From NCBI GenBank assembly GCA_031253365.1, contig JAIRWE010000126.1:1-16479 (forward strand): 16,479 bases of DNA, in the 5' to 3' direction. Position numbers and translations under genes: made by a program. Positions within the stretch are counted from its first letter, which is position 1. Each line of letters starts with the position of its first letter. The notes beneath the pieces are model-generated. The model worked only from the letters and a program-made list of their open reading frames with translations, had not been told where the DNA came from and searched no databases. This document shows, one piece after another, positions 1 through 5,907 of the stretch. The stretch comes from Oscillospiraceae bacterium (GTDB taxonomy: Bacteria > Bacillota > Clostridia > Oscillospirales > Ruminococcaceae).

Positions 1-519
1 CAACGGGTCATACTTGTTATATTTTTCATAAAAATCGCGCAATTTGGCGGGCGTCGTCCCGAAGTCGTTCACCGCCCCGCACATGGTAATCCTGAACCCC
101 GTTTCCCTCGCCGCCGAAGCCACCGCTTCCGGCTCGAAGTACATATCGAAAGCCGCCGTAATCCCCCCCGAAACATATTCAAGAACCGCCAGCTTCGTAA
201 ACCAATAAATATGCTCGGCACCCAGCTTGGCTTCCATGGGGAAAACCCGCTTGTTAAGCCAGTCGAGAAGGGGAAGGTCGTCCGCGTAGGAGCGCAGGAA
301 CGTCATGGCGGAATGGGTATGCGCGTTCTTGAACCCGGGAATGAGCAGGTTGCCCTTCGCGTCGATTTCCTTGTCGAACACGGCGGGAGTCCCCCCCGCG
401 CCGCTTTCGCGCCCGCCGTCGCAGATACATTCGATAACGCCGCCGTTTACGCACAGCGCGCCGTCGGTAATGCTCATGTCCCCGTTTAATATTTTCGCGT
501 TGCGGATAATCGTTTTCAT
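1..519 (-). CDS. mtaD: MTA/SAH deaminase-like amidohydrolase, N-terminal part (cut by left edge)
   Basis: Visible are 173 codons read leftward from the ATG at 519; the frame is still open at base 1, so the C-terminal part is missing. A GGAGG lies 7 bases before the ATG. The protein begins with the small beta domain of cyclic amidohydrolases and reaches LIPGFKNAHTHSAMTFLR around residues 58-73, where His67 and His69 form the HxH metal-binding pair. The following YADDLPLLDWL segment is typical of 5-methylthioadenosine / S-adenosylhomocysteine deaminases, cytosolic metalloenzymes that deaminate the adenine of MTA or SAH in methionine and methyl-group recycling. Other chlorohydrolase/TrzN-family deaminases share this N-terminus, so the substrate is inferred. 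It starts 26 bases after the proS stop on the same strand and has no promoter of its own that I can see, so it is probably co-transcribed with proS. Confidence 0.8.
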   Translation of the reverse strand, partial: MKTIIRNAKILNGDMSITDGALCVNGGVIECICDGGRESGAGGTPAVFDKEIDAKGNLLIPGFKNAHTHSAMTFLRSYADDLPLLDWLNKRVFPMEAKLGAEHIYWFTKLAVLEYVSGGITAAFDMYFEPEAVASAARETGFRITMCGAVNDFGTTPAKLRDFYEKYNKYDPL

Positions 520-545
520 GGGCAACCTCCGAAGAATATAGGTTC

Positions 546-1988
546 TTAATACGCCTTACCCCAATAAATCAGCGTCTCCGCCTTCTTCCCGCAACAGACG
601 CATTTGTCGGAAACACTCTCCTGTTCAAACGGAATACACCTTGAACCCGCCCCCGTTTTTTCCTTAACCTCGTCTTCACATTCGGCGTCCCCGCACCACA
701 TCGCCCTTATGAAACCGTCGCCGTTTTTGCTCAAAGCGGCGTTCATTTCATCAACGCTGCCGCAGGTGTAAGTCCTCGCTTTTATGTTTTCAAGCGATTT
801 TTCATAAATATTCTTTGCCAAGTCGTCTAAAAGCCCCGTCACCGAACCGTCAAGAGCGTCGAGGGAAACGGGCGACTTCTCCCCCGTATCCCGCCTTACA
901 ACCACGCATTGATTTTTTTCTATATCCTTCGGACCTATTTCAAGCCGAAGGGGAACCCCCTTCATCTCATACTCGGCAAACTTCCATCCCGCCGAATTGT
1001 CGGAATCATCCAGCTTAACGCGAAAGCCCGAGGCTTTGAGCCGCCCCTCGACTTCGCGCGATTTGTCGAGAACCCCCTCTTTATGCTGGGCGACGGGGAT
1101 AACAACCACCTGAACCGGCGCTATCTTCGGCGGCACAACCAACCCCGAGTCGTCGCCGTGCGACATGATAATCGCCCCGATTAACCGCGTCGTTACCCCC
1201 CATGAAGTCTGGTGCGCGTATTTAATCGCGTTATCCTTATCCGTAAATTTTATGTCGAACGCCTTCGCGAACCCGTCCCCGAAATAATGGGTGGTTCCCG
1301 CCTGCAACGCTTTTCCGTCGTGCATGAGCGCTTCGATACAATAAGTGGCGACCGCCCCCGCGAACTTGTCGCTTTCGGTCTTTTTGCCCTTTATGACGGG
1401 CATATTCAGGTCTTCGGCGCAAAAATCAGCGTAAACATCAAGCATTCTTTCGGTTTCGGCGACCGCCTCTTTCGCCGTCGCGTGAACCGTATGCCCCTCC
1501 TGCCACAAAAATTCCCGCGAGCGCAGAAACGGGCGGGTGGTCTTTTCCCATCTCACCACCGAACACCATTGGTTGTACAGTTTCGGCAAATCGCGGTAGG
1601 ATTTGATAATATTGGCGTAATGCTCGCAAAAAAGCGTTTCCGACGTGGGGCGAACGCACAGCCGCTCGGTTAATTCCTCCTGTCCGCCGCGAGTAACCCA
1701 CGCCACTTCCGGCGCGAAGCCTTCGACGTGCTCTTTTTCTTTATTCAGCAGACTTTCGGGAATAAACATGGGCATATAGACATTTTCGTGCCCGGTATCC
1801 CTGAAACGCCCGTCAAGCAGCCTTTGGATATTCTCCCACATCGCGTAGCCGTAAGGACGGATAACCATGCAACCCTTAACGCCGGAATATTCAATTAACT
1901 CCGCTTTTTTCACTATATCGGTATACCACCTCGCGAAGTCGGTATCGCGCGGGGTTATCTCTTCCACCAATTTTTTTTCGCCCGCCAT
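546..1988 (-). CDS. proS: Prolyl-tRNA synthetase, archaeal/eukaryotic-type with C-terminal zinc domain
   Basis: A 480-residue class II aminoacyl-tRNA synthetase that charges tRNA-Pro with proline in the cytosol. The catalytic core contains the motif 2 region RWEKTTRPFLRSREFLWQEG and the GTTHYFGDGFAKAF substrate loop. An anticodon-binding domain follows from about residue 290 (APVQVVVIPVAQHKEG). The protein lacks the large INS editing insertion of the E. coli-type enzyme and has the C-terminal extension of the archaeal/eukaryotic type: Cys432, Cys437, Cys463 and Cys466 fit a zinc site, and the chain ends WGKAY, with the C-terminal tyrosine seen in this type. The start is the ATG at 1988, 7 bases after a GGAGGGGG. 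A strong promoter lies just upstream and predicts a leader of only about 30 bases, so no T-box riboswitch can be present. The deaminase-like gene follows directly. Confidence 0.96.
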   Translation of the reverse strand: MAGEKKLVEEITPRDTDFARWYTDIVKKAELIEYSGVKGCMVIRPYGYAMWENIQRLLDGRFRDTGHENVYMPMFIPESLLNKEKEHVEGFAPEVAWVTRGGQEELTERLCVRPTSETLFCEHYANIIKSYRDLPKLYNQWCSVVRWEKTTRPFLRSREFLWQEGHTVHATAKEAVAETERMLDVYADFCAEDLNMPVIKGKKTESDKFAGAVATYCIEALMHDGKALQAGTTHYFGDGFAKAFDIKFTDKDNAIKYAHQTSWGVTTRLIGAIIMSHGDDSGLVVPPKIAPVQVVVIPVAQHKEGVLDKSREVEGRLKASGFRVKLDDSDNSAGWKFAEYEMKGVPLRLEIGPKDIEKNQCVVVRRDTGEKSPVSLDALDGSVTGLLDDLAKNIYEKSLENIKARTYTCGSVDEMNAALSKNGDGFIRAMWCGDAECEDEVKEKTGAGSRCIPFEQESVSDKCVCCGKKAETLIYWGKAY

Positions 1989-2025
1989 TCAAAAGCCCCC
2001 TCCGGCAAATGCTTCGTCGCCTTAA

Positions 2026-2054
2026 AGTATACACCAATCTTTTTTTTTTTTCAA
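2026..2054 (-). promoter_or_regulatory. Sigma-A type promoter for proS
   Basis: On the minus strand TTGAAA (2054-2049) is followed after exactly 17 bases by TATACT (2031-2026). Transcription would start near 2019, giving a leader of about 30 bases to the proS ATG. The spacer contains an A-tract. The match and spacing are close to the vegetative consensus; the start site is inferred. Confidence 0.8.
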
Positions 2055-2069
2055 GTATTTATAAAATTT

Positions 2070-2093
2070 TTGTAAATATCTTTATTTTTACAA
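2070..2093. promoter_or_regulatory. Inverted repeat TTGTAAA-N10-TTTACAA, candidate operator
   Basis: A perfect 7-base inverted repeat with a 10-base AT-rich centre sits between the divergent proS and 2148-3017 promoters. It covers the -35 region of the plus-strand promoter and lies about 16 bases upstream of the proS -35. Its size and symmetry suit a dimeric regulator. The region is very AT-rich, so a chance palindrome is possible. No regulator gene is in the window. Confidence 0.4.
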
Positions 2094-2100
2094 TAAAACG

Positions 2101-2109
2101 TGATATAAT
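2101..2109 (+). promoter_or_regulatory. Extended -10 promoter for the 2148-4470 operon
   Basis: TGATATAAT contains a perfect TATAAT (2104-2109) preceded by the TGn extension. No good -35 hexamer occurs 16-18 bases upstream (TTTATT at best), which fits an extended -10 promoter. Transcription would begin near 2116, about 30 bases before the chosen TTG start. Confidence 0.65.
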
Positions 2110-2147
2110 TACCGTAAAATTACGTTTAACTGCAAGAGGTGATATGT

Positions 2148-3017
2148 TTGGCTTTTGAATCACTGCCCGGGGTGAAAATCAAATCGGCGGACGAAAAGCA
2201 AACCTTTATAATAGCCGATTTTTTCTCCGTTTACGAAAAAGGCAATGAAATTCCCGACATCTACAAATGGACAGACGTCATTTCCGTTACGGAAAACAGG
2301 GATGTTTTCATCATAGTCACGAACGTCAAAACATACCGCATATCGAAGGCTTCCGTTCCCGATTCGCTGACGCTGCTCACGGTGAGGGCGATTATCGAAG
2401 GGGCGATTGCCGTCAGCCCCGGTGTGGAATACAGCTTCGGGAAACGCATACTTCCGCCGAAAACCCTTTGCGTAGGCTGCGAAATTCCCACCGACGCCTA
2501 TGTCGCCACCGGCGCGTATGCCGAAAAAGAGGTGAACAATTCAAACGTGGTGCTTTTAAGCGCCGGGCTTGACAGAATAATCTGGACGATTTTCCCGCTC
2601 GCCACAATCGCGATGTTCGCGATTTTGAGCGTTTTCTGGGGCGACGTACTCAACAATCTGATTAAGTTCATCCCCATTTCCTTATTCGCGGGGGGCGCGG
2701 TGGCGATGGTGTTTTATCTCGTGTGCGCGTTCGGGGCGAAGACCCTGTACGGCAGGATTTTGCGCGACGACCCCGCCCTTCTGGAAGAAATTACCTTCGT
2801 GGTGTGCGACGAGGGGTTCATTGCCGCGGAAAGCGGCATTTACGACTTTTCCGAGATAATTTCCTGGAACGAATCCGCTTATTTTATCGAAACCAACCAC
2901 GTCTATATAGTGTTTAAGAACAAGAAAGCCGTTTTCTGGCTTCCGAAAAGGCTTTTCCCGAAGGACAAGCACAGCGAGCTGTCGGACTTCATAGCCGACA
3001 GGCTTCAGCAAAGGTAG
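2148..3017 (+). CDS. Membrane protein with two YcxB/PH-like halves
   Basis: A 289-residue protein of unknown function. I chose the TTG at 2148 because AGAGGTG (2135-2141) is 6 bases before it; the GTG at 2139 lies inside this ribosome binding site, and the ATG at 2144 meets a stop after four codons. Residues 18-88 are a soluble beta-rich stretch (IYKWTDVISVTE, then DVFIIVTN). Two hydrophobic segments follow at about 143-163 and 173-196. Residues 205-289 (FVVCDEGFIAAES, SEIISW, VYIVF, LPKRLFPK) resemble the YcxB-like C-terminal domain, a PH-like fold usually placed after a membrane hairpin. The N-terminal half has the same Y-x-W/F-S/T-D/E-I-I-S pattern, which suggests a second divergent copy. 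It is first in an operon with the 3028-4470 gene. No function is known for the family. Confidence 0.75.
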   Translation: MAFESLPGVKIKSADEKQTFIIADFFSVYEKGNEIPDIYKWTDVISVTENRDVFIIVTNVKTYRISKASVPDSLTLLTVRAIIEGAIAVSPGVEYSFGKRILPPKTLCVGCEIPTDAYVATGAYAEKEVNNSNVVLLSAGLDRIIWTIFPLATIAMFAILSVFWGDVLNNLIKFIPISLFAGGAVAMVFYLVCAFGAKTLYGRILRDDPALLEEITFVVCDEGFIAAESGIYDFSEIISWNESAYFIETNHVYIVFKNKKAVFWLPKRLFPKDKHSELSDFIADRLQQR

Positions 3018-3027
3018 GTGACGGCGA

Positions 3028-4470
3028 ATGAATACGGTTGTTGTTTCATCCACCATGAACATAGACGGCAGGGAGTTTTTGCTCGCGGATGTTTCAAGGG
3101 GTATGGGGCAGGTCGGCGTTTTGAAAAGCAACAGCGCGCCCGGTTCCGACACGGACGTGTTTTATGTGGAAAGCGAGCCTGTTTTCAGCATGAGCAAGCA
3201 CAACGCCTTCGACCCCGCCGCGGACAAGCTTATCGCGCAGGTTTCGGGAATTGAAAAATGTTCGGATTACGTAAAAACGCGGCTTTCCGTCGTCGGGGAC
3301 AATTTTTTTCTTTTTAACCAAGGGTTGGCGCGTTCGGTAACCCCAGTGCTTGAACTGCTGACGGAAGGGTTGTACGTCGTCCACGAATCAAAAATGATTC
3401 CGAGCGACGGGGCGGGGAACTTTTTTTGGAACGCCTACAACATCCGTCACGAGGTCGCGGGGAGCGCGGACAAAAACAGCGTCATCGGCGACGCGAATTT
3501 CTCGCCTTGCTTCCTTATCCCATGCGAACAGGCGGCGAGCTATCAGCCGAAAAAAATGAGCGTCCTGTCGGAAAAAATCGAAAAGGGGAAAATTTCGGGC
3601 GGGGTGGCGTACCACGTCACGGGGATGTTTTCCGCGCTTTTGGACGGGCATCACACCGCGACGGCTTGCCTTTTGAACGACAAGGATTTCAAATGTCTCG
3701 TGATAGAGCCTTTGAACGACGTCGTATACGATTCCGAAGAAAATCCCGGCAAGAAGAAAATCATCGCGCTGTCCTGCCCGTTCGTTAAAATCCCGATTGG
3801 GGATTTGCCGGAAAATATGCTGGAACGCTTTTTGGTAACGCGTAAATACGCAAGACCCGCCACTTACGGCGAAATAAAGTCAAAAGCGGCGAAAAGCGTC
3901 AAAACCACCAGCAAACGCGCTTTTCCGGCGGCGGTATACGAAAAGGCGGCGCAGCTCCCCGACTGCGCGATGGCGGAATCCGCAGCCGGCGTGAACAACC
4001 TTTCGGAAGAGCAGCTCGGCGCGCTTTTGGCGGGCGAAGTCAAATACGATGATAAAATAATCATCTCAAGCAATTATTATTCCAGCGTAACGACCGCCTG
4101 CAACTATCTGCAAACGGCGAATTTCGCCCGATTCCTGACGTTTGCCCTCGATATAATGAGGAACGAGGGGCTTTCCGCCGCGCACAAATACGTCGCGGAA
4201 AGGCTGCTTAACATAATGCACCCCTCGGTACACGAATACTTTGCCTCAGTAGCCGCCGAAAAAGGCGAGACCGACGGATTTGTCCCGGAAATCGCCCACA
4301 AATACATCAAGCGTTGGGAAGAACATCGGGAGATTAAACGCCACGAGGAGGAAGCCGAAATGCACGCCCGCAAAAAACGCCACGAAACCTTGCAGGCGGT
4401 AAGCGAAACCAGGGGAATCGCGACACTGGAAGCGGCGGTACGCGATATAGGCAACATACCGAAAAAATAG
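3028..4470 (+). CDS. Uncharacterised protein with ParB/sulfiredoxin-like DGHH motif
   Basis: A 480-residue protein that I cannot assign to a named family. The ATG at 3028 follows a GGTAGGTGA ribosome binding site that overlaps the stop of the previous gene, so the two are co-transcribed and probably coupled. There is no signal peptide or convincing membrane helix. The clearest landmark is residues 176-227: KKMSVLSEKIEKGKI, then ALLDGHHTATACLLN, then FKCLVIEPL. This resembles the ParB-N/sulfiredoxin-fold pattern in which a DGHH (residues 206-209) begins a helix and is followed by a strand. The N-terminal 170 residues contain aromatic-rich blocks (FFLFNQGLARS, GLYVVHESKM, FFWNAYNIRHE). Residues 425-460 are highly charged and likely form a long helix or coiled coil. 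An enzymatic role for the DGHH region (nucleotide hydrolysis or phosphotransfer) is only a possibility. No plus-strand terminator is visible downstream. Confidence 0.8.
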   Translation: MNTVVVSSTMNIDGREFLLADVSRGMGQVGVLKSNSAPGSDTDVFYVESEPVFSMSKHNAFDPAADKLIAQVSGIEKCSDYVKTRLSVVGDNFFLFNQGLARSVTPVLELLTEGLYVVHESKMIPSDGAGNFFWNAYNIRHEVAGSADKNSVIGDANFSPCFLIPCEQAASYQPKKMSVLSEKIEKGKISGGVAYHVTGMFSALLDGHHTATACLLNDKDFKCLVIEPLNDVVYDSEENPGKKKIIALSCPFVKIPIGDLPENMLERFLVTRKYARPATYGEIKSKAAKSVKTTSKRAFPAAVYEKAAQLPDCAMAESAAGVNNLSEEQLGALLAGEVKYDDKIIISSNYYSSVTTACNYLQTANFARFLTFALDIMRNEGLSAAHKYVAERLLNIMHPSVHEYFASVAAEKGETDGFVPEIAHKYIKRWEEHREIKRHEEEAEMHARKKRHETLQAVSETRGIATLEAAVRDIGNIPKK

Positions 4471-4481
4471 TCCGCACTCGC

Positions 4482-4521
4482 AAAAAAAAAAAAAAAAAAC
4501 AGGGCGGGACAATTCCCGCCC
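4482..4521 (-). terminator. Intrinsic terminator of ackA
   Basis: An 8-bp perfect stem (4502-4509 with 4514-4521, GGGCGGGA/TCCCGCCC) with a 4-base loop is followed on the minus strand by one base and a run of 18 T (18 A on the plus strand, 4482-4499). It lies 36-75 bases past the ackA stop. In the plus direction the stem has no T-run after it, so it is unlikely to stop the converging 2148-4470 transcript efficiently. Confidence 0.92.
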
Positions 4522-4556
4522 GAATAATCTCCGCAGTGTAAAATATAATGATAACA

Positions 4557-5753
4557 TTACAGCCCGAATAATTCCTTCGTGTCCCTCGCAATCAGCAATT
4601 CCTCGTTGGTGGGAACGACCCAAACCTCGGCGCGGCTGCCGTCCTTGGTAATTCTCTCGAAGCTGCCCCTCACCCGAGAGTTTTTGTCCACGTCGAAATC
4701 AATCCCGAAGAACTCCATGTCAAGGCAGACGTCGCGCCGAATATCGGCGGCGTTCTCGCCTATCCCCCCCGTGAAAATCACCGCGTCAAGCCCGCCCATC
4801 GCGGCCGTATAAGCGCCGATGTATTTTTTTATCCCGTAGCGCAACATCGCCGTGGCAAGCAAGGCGCGACCGTCCCCTTTTTCGGCGGCGACGGTAATCT
4901 CGCGGTTATCGGAAAAACCGCCGATACCGAGCAACCCGGATTTCTTATTGAGATAATCGTCCGTTTCCGCGGGGGTCAGCCCCAATTTTTTCTGAATATA
5001 AGTAACCGCCGACGGGTCAACCGAGCCGGAACGCGTTCCCATTAAAATTCCGTCAAGCGGAGTAAACCCCATGGAGGTATCGACCGATTTCCCGTTGCAA
5101 ACGGCGGTTATCGAAGAACCGTTTCCGAGATGGCAGGAAACGAGCTTTAAGTCCTTGACGCTGCGCCCCATTTTCCGCGCTAAGCTCATGCTCACAAAAC
5201 GGTGCGACGTTCCGTGGAACCCGTATTTGCGGACGTTGTACTTCTCGTAACATTCATAAGGCATACCGTATATGAACGCATAATCGGGGATTGTTTGGTG
5301 GAAAGCCGTATCAAACACTGCGGCTTGCGGCACGTTTTCGGGAATGACCTTCTTGCAAGCCCATAACGCCAGCGCGTGCGCGTGATTATGAACCGGCGCC
5401 AGCTCTTTCAGCTCGTCGATTTTTCTGATAATATCATCCGTAATGCGGGTTGTTTTGTTAAAGACTTCCGCCCCTTGGACAATGCGGTGACCCACGGCGT
5501 TAATCTTATCCATACCGGAAATCACAGACGCCGGGCTGTGTATCAAGGCGTATACAACCTTTTCAAAAGCCTCGGTATGGGTCGGAAAATCACAGTTTTC
5601 CTCGTATTTGCGCCCGTCGAAAGCCGTGTGCGATATGCGCCCGTCAATACCGATACGCTCGCAGTTGCCCTTGGCGATAACCTGTTCGTTAATCATCTCG
5701 ATTAACTGATACTTGAGGGACGAACTGCCCGCGTTGATAACAAGAATATTCAT
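4557..5753 (-). CDS. ackA: Acetate kinase
   Basis: A 398-residue cytosolic kinase that interconverts acetyl phosphate + ADP and acetate + ATP, normally the ATP-yielding last step of acetate fermentation with phosphotransacetylase. It opens with MNILVINAGSSSLKYQL (Asn7 and the phosphate loop) and carries FDTAFHQT (Asp148), YGFHGTSHRFV (His180), CHLGNGSSITAV, MGTRSGSVDPSAV (Arg241), FTGGIGENA and PTNEELLIAR (Glu384). All are the catalytic or nucleotide-binding positions of the ASKHA acetate kinase family, and length is normal. The ATG at 5753 follows GGAAGG by 6 bases. It has its own promoter, a structured leader and a strong terminator, so it is a single-gene unit. No pta gene is present in the window, although pta and ackA are often adjacent. 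It is divergent from tmcAL, an acetate-using enzyme. Confidence 0.98.
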   Translation of the reverse strand: MNILVINAGSSSLKYQLIEMINEQVIAKGNCERIGIDGRISHTAFDGRKYEENCDFPTHTEAFEKVVYALIHSPASVISGMDKINAVGHRIVQGAEVFNKTTRITDDIIRKIDELKELAPVHNHAHALALWACKKVIPENVPQAAVFDTAFHQTIPDYAFIYGMPYECYEKYNVRKYGFHGTSHRFVSMSLARKMGRSVKDLKLVSCHLGNGSSITAVCNGKSVDTSMGFTPLDGILMGTRSGSVDPSAVTYIQKKLGLTPAETDDYLNKKSGLLGIGGFSDNREITVAAEKGDGRALLATAMLRYGIKKYIGAYTAAMGGLDAVIFTGGIGENAADIRRDVCLDMEFFGIDFDVDKNSRVRGSFERITKDGSRAEVWVVPTNEELLIARDTKELFGL

Positions 5754-5781
5754 TTTTTACCTTCCTAATCCTCATGGAATG

Positions 5782-5814
5782 GGCGACCGCCGAAAACCCC
5801 TTTCGGAGACCGCC
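5782..5814 (-). promoter_or_regulatory. Stable hairpin in the ackA 5' leader
   Basis: Read on the minus strand, GGCGGUC (5814-5808) pairs with GGUCGCC (5788-5782), including two G-U pairs. After a single U-C mismatch, CCGAAA (5806-5801) pairs with UUUCGG (5795-5790) around a GGGGU loop. This gives 13 pairs in about 33 bases, located between the predicted transcript start (near 5824) and the ribosome binding site at 5765-5760. No T-run follows, so it is not an intrinsic terminator. It could stabilise the message or be a regulatory leader; I recognise no riboswitch class. Confidence 0.5.
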
Positions 5815-5830
5815 GACAATATGTTCCATT

Positions 5831-5859
5831 ATTTTACAACATAATGATTAAAAAATCAA
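5831..5859 (-). promoter_or_regulatory. Sigma-A type promoter for ackA
   Basis: On the minus strand TTGATT (5859-5854) and TAAAAT (5836-5831) are separated by exactly 17 bases. The predicted start near 5824 leaves a leader of about 70 bases. The -35 box lies within the left copy of a 14-base direct repeat. Confidence 0.7.
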
Positions 5860-5892
5860 GTGTTATTGCAGAAAAATAATTAAAAAATCAAG
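5843..5892. repeat. Two-copy direct repeat between ackA and tmcAL
   Basis: ATTAAAAAATCAAG occurs identically at 5847-5860 and 5879-5892, offset by 32 bases. Extending left to 5843/5875 gives 17 of 18 matches. The left copy contains the ackA -35 box and the right copy ends next to the tmcAL ribosome binding site. The 32-base period is close to three helical turns, as expected for sites bound on one face of DNA. A simple tandem duplication in AT-rich DNA is the alternative. Confidence 0.6.
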
Positions 5893-5907
5893 GCGGGAGG
5901 ATATACC

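Noticed and set aside
1212..1673. Open frame of 153 codons antisense to proS, and similar long shadow frames opposite other genes
   Set aside because: No ribosome binding site or recognisable domain; composition is Arg-rich, as expected from antisense of GC-rich codons.
1989..2040. T-box riboswitch ahead of proS
   Set aside because: The predicted leader is about 30 bases, far too short for a T-box, and no terminator stem is present.
2682..3152. 156-codon minus-strand frame opposite the YcxB-like gene
   Set aside because: It spans the junction of two well-supported plus-strand genes and shows no domain or start signal.
4538..4556. Small stem TAATG-ATAA-CATTA as a plus-strand terminator
   Set aside because: Only five AT-rich pairs and no T-run; not credible as a terminator for the 2148-4470 operon.
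5774..5829. Outer stem ATGGAA/TTCCAT extending the ackA leader hairpin
   Set aside because: The distal arm lies at or before the predicted transcript start and so may not be transcribed; only the inner hairpin was kept.
5861..5892. Plus-strand promoter for tmcAL
   Set aside because: TTGCAG at 5866 has no acceptable -10 at 16-18 bases; the AT-rich DNA gives only weak matches.
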